NCBI RefSeq assembly: GCF_031119335.1
Contig: NZ_JAVHXT010000006.1
Coordinates: 62,001 to 126,000, forward strand
Reading direction: 5' to 3'
DNA length: 64,000 bases
Source of the DNA: Pedobacter sp.
Lineage (GTDB): Bacteria > Bacteroidota > Bacteroidia > Sphingobacteriales > Sphingobacteriaceae
This document shows, in pieces, positions 1-8,863 of the stretch. The notes under the pieces are model-generated. The model was not told the origin of the DNA and did not search any database. It worked only from the letters and a program-made list of their open reading frames with translations. The translations under genes were made by a program, and so were the position numbers. How positions within the stretch are numbered: the stretch's first letter is position 1; every line of letters starts with the position of its first letter.

Positions 1-55
1 TTAGGGTTTTAAGCGCAAAACAAACCTTACGCCTTATACCTATTGCCTTACACCT

Positions 56-1024
56 CTAAAGCCATTTATTCTCTACAATATCTCTAATGTGGTAAGTGGT
101 AATGATGCTGGCTCCTGCTCTGGCAAAAGCATACATTGTTTCCATTACAACTTTTTGTTCGTCTATCCAGCCTTTTTCTGCGGCTGCTTTGATCATCGAG
201 TATTCTCCCGATACGTTATAAACAGCAATTGGCAATTTGGTATTTTGTTTCAACCTAGCAATTACATCCAAATAAGCTAAGCCCGGTTTTACCATCAGCA
301 CATCTGCACCTTCTGCTTCGTCTAACAAAGCTTCTCTCAAAGCCTCATCTGGGTTGCGAAAATCCATTTGGTAAGCTTTTCTATCGCCTTTGCTTGGCGC
401 ACAATCTGCCGCTTCTCTAAACGGACCATAATAAGCCGAAGCAAATTTTGTGGCATGGCTCATTACCGCTACATTTTCAAAACCGTTACTATCTAATTTT
501 TCACGGATTGCAGCCACTCTGCCATCCATCATATCTGAAGGCGCTAACATATCTGCACCAGCTTCTGAATGTGTCAAGGCCATTTTCGCAATCAATTCTA
601 CGCTCAGATCATTTTGAATGTAGTCGTTGTGCATAATACCGCAGTGACCATGATTAGTGTAAGAACACACACAAACATCAGTAACCACATACAAATCATC
701 CCCAAATTGCTTTTTCAGTTCTCTTACCGAAACGGGCACTAACGAATTGCTGTCATAAGCAGATTTTGCATCTTCACTCTTTTCATCGCCCACACCAAAC
801 AGCATAATTTTATTGACACCTAAACTCAATCCTTTCTCCACATCCTTCAACAAAGTATCTGTAGAAAAATGACTGATACCCGGCATTGCATCTATTGGAT
901 GAACAACATTATTTCCCGGTACCACGAAATATGGATAAACAAACATATCCTTCGATAATTTCGTTTCAGCAACCATTTCTCTTACAATGGGATTTTTTCT
1001 TAGCCTACGTGGTCTATGTATCAT
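56..1024 (-). CDS. hemB: Delta-aminolevulinic acid dehydratase (porphobilinogen synthase)
   Basis: Condenses two 5-aminolevulinate molecules to porphobilinogen in the cytoplasm, the second step of the C5 haem pathway after HemA and HemL. The 322-residue length is normal for the family. The two active-site lysines are visible as K193 (SHATKFAS) and the Schiff-base K246 (MVKPG). Cysteines 118, 120 and 128 (DVCVCSYTNHGHCG) match the zinc-binding type. The start is an ATG at 1024. It is the last gene of a minus-strand haem group, about 415 bp behind the hemC-hemD fusion; that gap holds palindromic repeats, so co-transcription is uncertain. Confidence 0.97.
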   Translation of the reverse strand: MIHRPRRLRKNPIVREMVAETKLSKDMFVYPYFVVPGNNVVHPIDAMPGISHFSTDTLLKDVEKGLSLGVNKIMLFGVGDEKSEDAKSAYDSNSLVPVSVRELKKQFGDDLYVVTDVCVCSYTNHGHCGIMHNDYIQNDLSVELIAKMALTHSEAGADMLAPSDMMDGRVAAIREKLDSNGFENVAVMSHATKFASAYYGPFREAADCAPSKGDRKAYQMDFRNPDEALREALLDEAEGADVLMVKPGLAYLDVIARLKQNTKLPIAVYNVSGEYSMIKAAAEKGWIDEQKVVMETMYAFARAGASIITTYHIRDIVENKWL

Positions 1025-1112
1025 AGTATTGTGATATGAGTATAGCGTATTGAGACGCTAATTTATATTTTCTTCTTTCTTGGAAAGCACCTGCTCTGCA
1101 ATAAATTAATTC

Positions 1113-1260
1113 AGTCCCGCTATTCGTTATATCTTTTTGTTGTCACTGCCTTTCCATTTCTGTCATGCTGAGTTTATCGAAGCATCTAATTTAAAACCAA
1201 TCCTTCGACAGGCTCAGGATGACACCAACAAAAAGGATTTCCACTTCTATAGGGTTTATT
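1113..1260. repeat. Nested palindromic repeat, copy 1 (outer arms plus TGTCATGCTGAG-type inner hairpin)
   Basis: Outer left segment at 1113-1139 (begins GTCCCGCTATTCG) and outer right segment at 1228-1260 (contains GATTTCCACTTCTATAGGG) also occur around the unrelated inner hairpin at 40431-40507. Here the inner arms are 1160-1186 (TGTCATGCTGAG...) and 1201-1224 (ending GCTCAGGATGACA), which are imperfect reverse complements. It fills much of the 415-bp gap between hemC-hemD and hemB; no gene is seen there. Confidence 0.75.
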
Positions 1261-1385
1261 TTACAACGTTCTCTGCTTTATTGGCAAAAGTTCCATCTAC
1301 TGCAAAAATGCAAAGACAGAAACATAATTATCTGATGTTTCTGTCATTTGTAAAGTCTTTACGTTGGGTTAACAATTTGTTTTAG

Positions 1386-1431
1386 ATCCTTCGACTACTT
1401 GTTCCGATTTCATCGGAAAGCTCAGGATGAC
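1386..1431. repeat. Single arm of the GTCAT palindrome family (TCAGGATGACA type)
   Basis: The segment begins GATCCTTCGAC and ends GCTCAGGATGACA, like the right inner arm at 1201-1224. An internal mini-hairpin (TTCCGATTTCATCGGAA) is inserted. It ends a few bases before the stop codon of the hemC-hemD fusion and could act as a weak 3' stem-loop. Confidence 0.6.
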
Positions 1432-1439
1432 AAAATCGC

Positions 1440-3020
1440 CTATTTCACTTCGATACCAAAAACAGCTTCGGCTAAACCAATTTCGTCTGGCGAATATGGC
1501 AATACGTATTTCACGCCCATTTCATCAAACTTTTTACCTGTAGAATTACCAATGGCAATTACTTTTTGCTCAGGTTCAAGCAGGTTATCTACAAAATACG
1601 CATCCACATTGCTCGGACTGGTAAATACCAATACATCAGCAGATGAACCATCTATATTTTCTTCCATCACCGTTTCGTAGATTGGCAAGTCGATTACTTT
1701 AGTGGTTGGTGTCAAGAATTTCTGCATAGTTAACAGCGAGTCTTGGGCACGAGGGAAAACCACCGTTTGTCCGTCTGCTGCTTTTGCAAAGTCTTCCGCT
1801 ACTTCTTCAATCTCACCACCTTCGCCAACAAAATCTGCCAAATGACCAAACTTGCGTAACGAATCTTCCGAACCTCTTCCAACTACACCAAATTTCACTT
1901 TTTTAGGTAAAACCGGATTTAGCTTGAAAAAGTATTCTACACCATTTCTACTGCTAAAGAAAATCCAATCTGCATTTTTAAGGAAGAAATCATCCAATAC
2001 ATTCACAATTGGGAAAGTACGGATTAACGAACGTCCATCAATTGCTATGTTTTGTTTTGTTAAAGCTTTACGGAAATAACTGTTTTCGCCAACTTCCCTC
2101 GAAATGAAAACCTTTGCCGCTTTCTTTCTTTCTGCCGCAAACTTGGCTACAATTTGTTCAGCTAAACCTTCGGTTGATGCTGCTCTTAAGAACAAACGGT
2201 CTGGAAAATCTTCAGCAGTTTCTGCTTTAGAAGTCCAAACTTCGAACTCACCATCTTCTTTTCTGCAGAAACAACCTAAAGGCATGTGGCAACCACCTTC
2301 AAAAAGGTTCAGCACTTTACGTTCTACCGAAATCGCTTCTACCACTGCAGGGTCATTTATCTTTTGAAGCTCGTTAAAAAGCTCCGAGTCATTTTCTCTA
2401 ATTTGGATAGCCAAAGCACCTTGTGCGGGTGCAGGCACAATCTCGATAGGATCAATTACTTCAACGTGAAATTCGCTTAAATCTAAACCTAAACGATTAA
2501 CTCCGGCTCTTGCCAAAACAATGGCATCATAATCTTCATCACGTAGTTTTTGGATACGAGTTGGCACATTACCACGTAAATCTTCAATGTTCAAATCAGA
2601 CCTTAAGGCCAACAATTGTGCTTTACGACGGTTAGATGAAGTACCCACCATTGCTCCTTTTTTCAAAGAAAGCTTTTGGCTAACATCTACACAATCTTTT
2701 AAAATCAGTAATAATTCGGCTGGATCTTCTCTTTCTGGTACTGCCGCAATAATTAACCCCGGAGGATTGGTTGTTGGCAGATCTTTGTGAGAGTGAACTG
2801 CGATATCAATTGTACCGTTGATTAGCTCGTCTTCTAGCTCTTTAGTGAAAAAGCCCTTTCCTTCTAGCTTATCTAAGCGAAGATTAAGGATTTTATCGCC
2901 CTGCGTTTTAATGATTTTCAGTTCTGCCTCTATGCCAATGCTAGCTAATCTGTCTTTAGTGTAGTTGGCCTGCCAAAGGGCTAGATCACTACCGCGGGTT
3001 CCAATAATTACTTTCTTCAC
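1440..3020 (-). CDS. hemC: Fused hydroxymethylbilane synthase / uroporphyrinogen-III synthase
   Basis: A single 526-residue chain carries two consecutive haem enzymes. Residues 1-290 are porphobilinogen deaminase: catalytic Asp80 (VHSHKDLP), arginine-rich GTSSNRRKAQ near 127-135, and the dipyrromethane-cofactor cysteine C244 (EGGCHMPLG). From about residue 300 the chain resembles HemD, with the two-lobed fold expected to close hydroxymethylbilane into uroporphyrinogen III. The fusion would tie release of the unstable linear tetrapyrrole to its cyclisation. The start is a GTG at 3020. It lies between hemA and hemB on the same strand. HemD is poorly conserved in general, so that half rests on position and fold-like pattern more than on catalytic residues. 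Confidence 0.92.
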   Translation of the reverse strand: MKKVIIGTRGSDLALWQANYTKDRLASIGIEAELKIIKTQGDKILNLRLDKLEGKGFFTKELEDELINGTIDIAVHSHKDLPTTNPPGLIIAAVPEREDPAELLLILKDCVDVSQKLSLKKGAMVGTSSNRRKAQLLALRSDLNIEDLRGNVPTRIQKLRDEDYDAIVLARAGVNRLGLDLSEFHVEVIDPIEIVPAPAQGALAIQIRENDSELFNELQKINDPAVVEAISVERKVLNLFEGGCHMPLGCFCRKEDGEFEVWTSKAETAEDFPDRLFLRAASTEGLAEQIVAKFAAERKKAAKVFISREVGENSYFRKALTKQNIAIDGRSLIRTFPIVNVLDDFFLKNADWIFFSSRNGVEYFFKLNPVLPKKVKFGVVGRGSEDSLRKFGHLADFVGEGGEIEEVAEDFAKAADGQTVVFPRAQDSLLTMQKFLTPTTKVIDLPIYETVMEENIDGSSADVLVFTSPSNVDAYFVDNLLEPEQKVIAIGNSTGKKFDEMGVKYVLPYSPDEIGLAEAVFGIEVK

Positions 3021-3055
3021 TGTATATTATGATTTTGCGCTAAAATAAGAAATTG

Positions 3056-3115
3056 AAAGATTGTTTTATTGTTGAATTGTTATATTGTTGAAAGGTTGGA
3101 AGGTTGAAATGTTAT
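3056..3115. repeat. Low-complexity TTGTTGAA-type repeat upstream of hemC-hemD
   Basis: Iterated short words (ATTGTTGAA, AAGGTTGGAAGG, GAAATGTT) lie just upstream of the GTG start of the fusion gene. Read in the direction of the gene they are A/C-rich (CAACATTTCAACC). Similar leaders precede ispG, the LiaF-like gene, the SDR gene and ligA. Confidence 0.5.
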
Positions 3116-3160
3116 GATCTTACACCAATCTCATATATCACATCTCGATACTCAAATCTA

Positions 3161-4387
3161 CTAGCTATTCTTAACTAGAATATCTTTCGCCATCAACATA
3201 GGCACGCTGATGTATTTTTTCTCCATATAGCTAATTACCTGCTCTAGAACAGCTTTTGCCTCGTCGTCAAGAGAATTAATTTCATCAGCAAATACTGTAT
3301 TTACAGCTTTTTCTTTGATCTCTTTGATTTTTCTTGGCACTTCGCTCATTGCCAACTCAATACGACGCTGACGTAAAACCAATTCGAATTCTTTGATATT
3401 TTCTTCGATGATATGCTCGGCATTGACCAATTCATCGTAACGTTCTTGGATGTTTTTGCGGGCTACTTCCTTTAAAGATTCTACCTCAATGTAGTGAATT
3501 GGGAAGTTCTCCCTTACTTCTAAAGCTGTATCGTTTGGCACTGCTAAATCTACAATTACCTTTTTACCGGTTTCTCCGTTCAATAAGCTTTCGTAAATTT
3601 CTGTAGTAATTACAGGTTCTGTAGCACCGGTACAAGTGATAATTACATCAAATCCACCCTTAAAATTAGCTAGTTCTTCTAAAGGAAAAGCTTTACCATT
3701 TAACTCTTTCGCTAAACTTTCTGCTTTTTCTAAAGTTCTGTTGAAAATAGAGAAGTTAGAGTATTTATGTTTCTTAAGATATTGGGCAATATTGTTATTG
3801 GTTTCGCCTGCACCAATAATTAGCAAACGAGAATTGCCACACATATTTAATTCGCGTAGTTTCCTATAAGCTAAAGAAACTACAGAAACCGGATTTCGAG
3901 AAATATTAGTGTGTGTATAAACCTCTTTGGCAGTTTTCACCACTCGGTTCATGATCATACGCATGTAATCGCCAGTAAAACCAGCCTCTTTACAAGCTTC
4001 GTAGGCCTTGCGTACTTGTGCTAAAATTTCTTTTTCGCCCACCACCAAACTCTCTAAAGAACACGATGTACGCAAAAGATGATTAAAGGCTTCTACATTT
4101 TCATAAGTAGATACGTTGTTGATGAAATTTTCCATGTACTCTTCTGGAAGTCCCATATCCAGCACATGCAAAAACCTAGAAATAAACGACCTGTCTAACT
4201 GAGCTGCAGAGGTAAAAATAAACTCGACCCTATTACAGGTACCTACATAAAATATCTCTTTGATATTCAGCTCAGACTGGATATTACGCAACCTATCATC
4301 CAACGTTTGCTCACAGATAACCAATTTCCCTAATGATTTTAGGTCAATTTGTTGATGTGTAAATGCAATAATCTTTAAATATTCCAA
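3161..4387 (-). CDS. hemA: Glutamyl-tRNA reductase
   Basis: Reduces glutamyl-tRNA(Glu) to glutamate-1-semialdehyde with NADPH, the committed step of the C5 haem pathway. Counting from the proposed start, the catalytic cysteine is C51 (YVGTCNRVEF). An NADP-binding glycine-rich segment (LLIIGAGETNNN) follows in the middle, and a helical dimerisation region forms the end. No ATG lies at a sensible position. The TTG at 4387 gives the usual start LEYLKIIAFTH (408 residues); the longer frame also begins at a TTG (4432) and would add 15 atypical residues. It is first of the hemA, hemC-hemD, hemB series. Confidence 0.95.
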   Translation of the reverse strand: MEYLKIIAFTHQQIDLKSLGKLVICEQTLDDRLRNIQSELNIKEIFYVGTCNRVEFIFTSAAQLDRSFISRFLHVLDMGLPEEYMENFINNVSTYENVEAFNHLLRTSCSLESLVVGEKEILAQVRKAYEACKEAGFTGDYMRMIMNRVVKTAKEVYTHTNISRNPVSVVSLAYRKLRELNMCGNSRLLIIGAGETNNNIAQYLKKHKYSNFSIFNRTLEKAESLAKELNGKAFPLEELANFKGGFDVIITCTGATEPVITTEIYESLLNGETGKKVIVDLAVPNDTALEVRENFPIHYIEVESLKEVARKNIQERYDELVNAEHIIEENIKEFELVLRQRRIELAMSEVPRKIKEIKEKAVNTVFADEINSLDDEAKAVLEQVISYMEKKYISVPMLMAKDILVKNS

Positions 4388-4629
4388 AATGGTTAGCCCT
4401 GTTATTTTAGCGCAACAAAAGTAATAAGGCAATCGGGCTTATCTGTCATTAAGCTGTAATTTAGGCTAATTTAGAACGGTTTTAAATTAATTGAGAATTT
4501 AAAACCCTAGTGCAACAATCATTTATCAAAGAAAAATGAGGTTTAGTAAGACAAAAATAGCACTTCTTAAAGTTGAATAATTTAAACTGTTAAAGTAAGG
4601 TAGACTTGTAGAGTTTAAATTAAAAATAT

Positions 4630-6582
4630 ATGAAAAAACTTTTACTAATAGGATTGATTGCTGCAAATGCATTTTTTGTAAAGGCGCAATCAAATACTGC
4701 TTTTACTTATAGAGGAACCATTGAAGCAGCAGCGAACAGTAGCTCATTAGCAAGTGCCAATAGTGCGTATGGGGTTTCCGAAGGTATTTATGGAAACACA
4801 TTATTTGCTACGGACAATAATGTTTATACCTCTATCAGAAATACATTTAGTCTTGTTACAGGTAACAAATACCTAGGTATACTAAACAAAATCAACATCG
4901 ACAACACTAATAAAACAATAGCTTTAAGCGCTCAAGTGGCCCTGCCAAATGTTAACAATACAGATCTTTCAGTTGCCTTTGCAAATAAAAAAGCACCTGC
5001 TAGAGATTTCGAAATTGTAAAAAATGGCAATTACGAATACTACCTAACTGCTTCCTCCTATAACAAACAGGTAAGCTACAGCCCAATAAATTCTTTTACG
5101 CAAAGCCTTAGCGCAAGCCCTATCGATATTCTTTCGGCAACAACTAATGTTATTTTACCTCCTCCTATAGCAAATATTGGCACAAATAATCCAGCCACTT
5201 TTCAGTTTGATAATTTTGGTAAAAAAATTGCTGTTTCGGGAAATAAAGTGGCGATAGCCGGAAATATCTATCAAAGCGCATCGCCTTATAATAAATATGG
5301 CTTTGTAGCAATTTACACTTTAAACGCCGATGGAACTTTTAGCACACCAACAGCATCAGATGTTATCATTAGTTTTTTGAACGAAACCTATTTTGGTGAC
5401 AACATACATTTTGATGGCGACGATCTATTTATCCAGAGCAACAGTACGAGCAATAGAAGAGGGGAAGTAATTAGATTTAGAAAAATGGATACAAACGGCC
5501 AATTTTCAAGTAGCGGTACTTGGAGAGGGCTTCAAAATTACCGAGCTAACACCCATACTACGCCACTTTTTGGCACTCAAATTATCACTACTCCTACCTC
5601 TATTTTTATCAATTCACCAGAAAACAACCGTTTATTATGTTACAAAAGGGAATTAGTAGTTGGAGAATACAACACAAATCCTTCCTACTACAACGGAATT
5701 GAAGTGAGTGCTCACGCTCAAACTCTCGCATCAGTATATTCGAACGGTAAGTTTAGTACATCAGTGGCAAAAAGAGGTAATGTAATTGCTATAGGAAACC
5801 CAGAATCTACCGTTGGAGGTTACACAAATGCTGGTGCCGTACACCTCTACACTACCAAAATGGATAATGGCATTGAAGTTATTGATGCTACGACCGCTAA
5901 ATTTTTAATTTCCAATGAACCATCTACAGATGCTAAATTCGGTTCTTCTATTGCCTTTTCGCCTACACAAAACAACATTTTTGTGGCCAAAGAGAGCTTT
6001 GTGGGCACAGCATTAACCAGTCCAGGCGCAATAGAATACTTCACTTTTGATAGCACGCTTCCAGTTGCATTAACCAACTATACCGTAACTAACGTAAACC
6101 ACAAAGCCGTTATTAGTTGGAGCACCAGCACAGAAACCAACAACAGCTATTTTATTTTAGAGCGCAGTACAGATGGTATAAACTTCATCGAAATAGCAAA
6201 AATTGCTTCTAAAGGCAATAACAGCGAATACACTTTTACCGACCACACACCTGCTTTAGGTTCTAACTATTACCGTTTAATGCAATTTGATTTAGATGGT
6301 AAAAACGAAGACCTAGGTATAAAGCCTGTAACCATCAAAAGCTTAAGCGCTACCGAAATTAGTGTTTATCCAAATCCTGTGACCAATGTTTTAAATATTA
6401 ATGGGAACGGGCATCAGCTTCGCTTAATTACCATTTATAACATTAGCGGAAAAAAGGTTATAGATATTAAACCGAACAACAAAACCGCAGTGAGCATAAA
6501 CGTTAACGACCTTAGCAAAGGTGTTTATCTTGTTAAAGTTAGCGGTGAAAATATAGCGCATAGTACAAAAATTATTAAGTAA
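4630..6582 (+). CDS. Secreted T9SS sorting-domain protein with FG-GAP-like repeats (paralogue 1)
   Basis: Residues 1-19 form a signal peptide ending in KAQ. The body has repeated FGKKIAVSGNKVAIAG-like segments, which resemble beta-propeller FG-GAP blades. Around residues 480-565 is an Ig/FnIII-like module typical of Bacteroidota exported proteins (VISWSTSTETNN, FILERSTDG). Residues about 575-650 are a type A type IX secretion C-terminal signal (ISVYPNPVTNVLNI, GVYLVKVSG, ending in a KIIK tail). The protein is therefore expected to be exported through Sec and T9SS to the surface or medium. No enzymatic motif is seen. The next gene is a paralogue and each has its own terminator. Confidence 0.85.
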   Translation: MKKLLLIGLIAANAFFVKAQSNTAFTYRGTIEAAANSSSLASANSAYGVSEGIYGNTLFATDNNVYTSIRNTFSLVTGNKYLGILNKINIDNTNKTIALSAQVALPNVNNTDLSVAFANKKAPARDFEIVKNGNYEYYLTASSYNKQVSYSPINSFTQSLSASPIDILSATTNVILPPPIANIGTNNPATFQFDNFGKKIAVSGNKVAIAGNIYQSASPYNKYGFVAIYTLNADGTFSTPTASDVIISFLNETYFGDNIHFDGDDLFIQSNSTSNRRGEVIRFRKMDTNGQFSSSGTWRGLQNYRANTHTTPLFGTQIITTPTSIFINSPENNRLLCYKRELVVGEYNTNPSYYNGIEVSAHAQTLASVYSNGKFSTSVAKRGNVIAIGNPESTVGGYTNAGAVHLYTTKMDNGIEVIDATTAKFLISNEPSTDAKFGSSIAFSPTQNNIFVAKESFVGTALTSPGAIEYFTFDSTLPVALTNYTVTNVNHKAVISWSTSTETNNSYFILERSTDGINFIEIAKIASKGNNSEYTFTDHTPALGSNYYRLMQFDLDGKNEDLGIKPVTIKSLSATEISVYPNPVTNVLNINGNGHQLRLITIYNISGKKVIDIKPNNKTAVSINVNDLSKGVYLVKVSGENIAHSTKIIK

Positions 6583-6601
6583 GCTCAAATCACTATGTAA
6601 A

Positions 6602-6638
6602 GGAGGTCTATCAAGGTAAATCCGATAGGCCTTTTTTC
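6602..6638 (+). terminator. Rho-independent terminator after T9SS paralogue 1
   Basis: The stem AGGTCTATC pairs with GATAGGCCT (one G-T wobble) across an 11-base loop and is followed by a T-rich tract. It starts about 20 bp after the stop codon. Confidence 0.8.
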
Positions 6639-6768
6639 TTTTATACGAAATTCTATATCACAACTTGATAAAAACTGAGATAGGTTTCATAAAACAAGAA
6701 AGAGCTTTCATAAAGAAGCGCAAAAACCTTAAGACAGGTTAATGATTTTTGTACTAAACTTTAATTTT

Positions 6769-8757
6769 ATGAAAAGACTTTTACTTTTAGTTATTACATG
6801 TTTTCTTGCTGAAACTAGCTTTGCCCAAACGCAGCCTTTAGTTTTTACACACGTAAAAACCAGTAAGGCTACTATTACTGGTAGCAGCACAATGAATGCG
6901 GCCCACAACAACAGCATAAATGCTTATGGTTTTGTAAATGGTAATTATGGAAAGAAAATAGTTGCTACAGATGTTAGTATGTTTAGCAGTATTACAGGCA
7001 AAACATACACCACCCAAACGTCTAACGCGGGAGTGTATGGCAACATTCCGTTTTTTACTGTTACACCAACTGATTTATCATTTACCAAACATGTCGCTAT
7101 AACCCACGACTATACTGTCGGAAATGGAAATGCTACCGCCGATATAGGTATCGTAAAAAACGGCAACTACGAATTCTTGGTCACTTCTAACAGTTCCTCA
7201 TATGAAGGAAGCCCTGCACAAGCAAATAGAGGTTCAGTTTCGTATATATCAACCAGTGCTAACATGTCTACTGGTGGGTGGAACCCAACTGGTATTAGTA
7301 AAAGCAATGTGATAGCACTGCCATCTAATATCTTAAATAATTGGTACCATAATGGCACTGCACAATACACAGAAGTACGAAATTTTGGTAAAAAAATAAG
7401 CACTAGCGGCAACAGGTTGGCTGTATCTGGTCAGCTATACAGCTCAAACAATCAAGTCTCAACAGGCTTTGTAGCTATTTACGAGCTAAATACTAGCGGA
7501 AATTTCGAATGGAAACATACGTTAACTACCTCTAGTAGAGCCGAAAACTTCGGGAAAAATATTTACATAGATGGTGACGACATTTTAATTGCAACAGAAG
7601 AAGTATTTGGTGTTACCCCTTCTCCATTTGTGTATCGTTATAAATATTTCAATTTACAGTTTAGATTTCTACAAAGATTAACGCCTCCAACCGATTATGC
7701 AGCTACTTTAGATCACGGATCATCATTGTTAATTGCTAATGATTTATTGGTTATTGGCGACCCATCTGCAACAAAAACTGGTTCTAAAAAGGGGGCTACA
7801 TACATTTATACTAGAGAAACAACTACAGAAAATTCATCACCAGACGGTGGTATAGGCACCCAAAAAGATGTTAGGCCAAATCTAGACATCACCTTAACAA
7901 ATGCTGACTTTAGTACTGTAGATAATAGCTCATTAGGTTCTGCTTTGGCTTTTAAGGATGGTTTATTGGCCATAGGCAACAAAGATTATAATACGTCTGG
8001 CAAACCTTCTAAAATGGGTGGGGTTCAATTTTTTAGACGTACAGGAAACACTTTCAATTTTAACTATACAACTACACTCACCGCTAATGAGCAAGTTATT
8101 GATGGCGGGTTTGGCTACGGACTAGCCTTCTCACCTACCTTAAATCAGCTATTTGTAGGTAAGCAAACCTTTGCAAGCAATTTCACACCTAATGCCGGGG
8201 CCATTGAGTATTTTACCTACACAGAAACCACCCTACCTGTTACCTTAACCAGTTACACTGCAACTAACATACACAATAAAGCTGTAATCAACTGGAAAAC
8301 AAACACAGAAACCCACAACAGTCATTTTGTTTTAGAGCGCAGTACAGATGGAGTAAACTTTACCGAAATAGCTAGAATTACAGCTAAAGGCAATAACAGC
8401 GAGTACACATTTACAGACCATACACCTGCATTAGGTGCCAATTACTACAAGCTTACCCAATTTGATTTCAATGGTGATAGTGAAATGTTAGGAGTAAAAC
8501 CTGTCGCCATCAAAAATTTAAACACTGCCGAAATTAGCATTTACCCCAACCCAGTTACTGATGTTTTAAACATTAGCAGCAATGGCGAAAAACTTGTTAG
8601 CATTGCTATTTATAGTACTAGTGGCGTAAGAGTTAAGAACATTAAGCTAAATAATGAAACTGCCACAAGCATCAATGTACAAGATCTTACCAAAGGTATC
8701 TATATCGTAAAAGTTGATGGTATAATTAGCCAGCGAAGTTTCAAAATCATTAAGTAA
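6769..8757 (+). CDS. Secreted T9SS sorting-domain protein with FG-GAP-like repeats (paralogue 2)
   Basis: A tandem paralogue of the preceding gene. The upstream ATG at 6742 would add nine residues before a clean signal peptide, so the start MKRLLLLVITC at 6769 is preferred; cleavage is expected after SFAQ. The body shows the same FGKKISTSGNRLAVSG and FGKNIYIDGDDILIAT blade-like segments. The Ig/FnIII-like module is nearly the same as in paralogue 1 (KGNNSEYTFTDHTPALG is shared). The chain ends in a T9SS type A signal (ISIYPNPVTDVLNI, KIIK end). Divergence is concentrated in the N-terminal body, as expected if the export module is under stronger constraint. The substrate or partner is unknown. 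Confidence 0.85.
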   Translation: MKRLLLLVITCFLAETSFAQTQPLVFTHVKTSKATITGSSTMNAAHNNSINAYGFVNGNYGKKIVATDVSMFSSITGKTYTTQTSNAGVYGNIPFFTVTPTDLSFTKHVAITHDYTVGNGNATADIGIVKNGNYEFLVTSNSSSYEGSPAQANRGSVSYISTSANMSTGGWNPTGISKSNVIALPSNILNNWYHNGTAQYTEVRNFGKKISTSGNRLAVSGQLYSSNNQVSTGFVAIYELNTSGNFEWKHTLTTSSRAENFGKNIYIDGDDILIATEEVFGVTPSPFVYRYKYFNLQFRFLQRLTPPTDYAATLDHGSSLLIANDLLVIGDPSATKTGSKKGATYIYTRETTTENSSPDGGIGTQKDVRPNLDITLTNADFSTVDNSSLGSALAFKDGLLAIGNKDYNTSGKPSKMGGVQFFRRTGNTFNFNYTTTLTANEQVIDGGFGYGLAFSPTLNQLFVGKQTFASNFTPNAGAIEYFTYTETTLPVTLTSYTATNIHNKAVINWKTNTETHNSHFVLERSTDGVNFTEIARITAKGNNSEYTFTDHTPALGANYYKLTQFDFNGDSEMLGVKPVAIKNLNTAEISIYPNPVTDVLNISSNGEKLVSIAIYSTSGVRVKNIKLNNETATSINVQDLTKGIYIVKVDGIISQRSFKIIK

Positions 8758-8781
8758 GTAAACGCAATCAAAACTATACAT

Positions 8782-8815
8782 AGGCCTTTTGTTAAATCCA
8801 AAAGGCCTTTTTCTT
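8782..8815 (+). terminator. Rho-independent terminator after T9SS paralogue 2
   Basis: A perfect 10-bp stem AGGCCTTTTG / CAAAAGGCCT closes a 7-base loop and is followed by a T-rich run. It separates the T9SS gene from the hydrolase. Confidence 0.88.
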
Positions 8816-8863
8816 TGTTATTTAAATAGATTATCTAATATTTGATAGCAGAAAACAAATACT

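Noticed and set aside
1137..1385. An 82-codon plus-strand reading frame
   Set aside because: It runs through the nested palindrome at 1113-1260 and unrelated intergenic sequence; the peptide resembles no protein.
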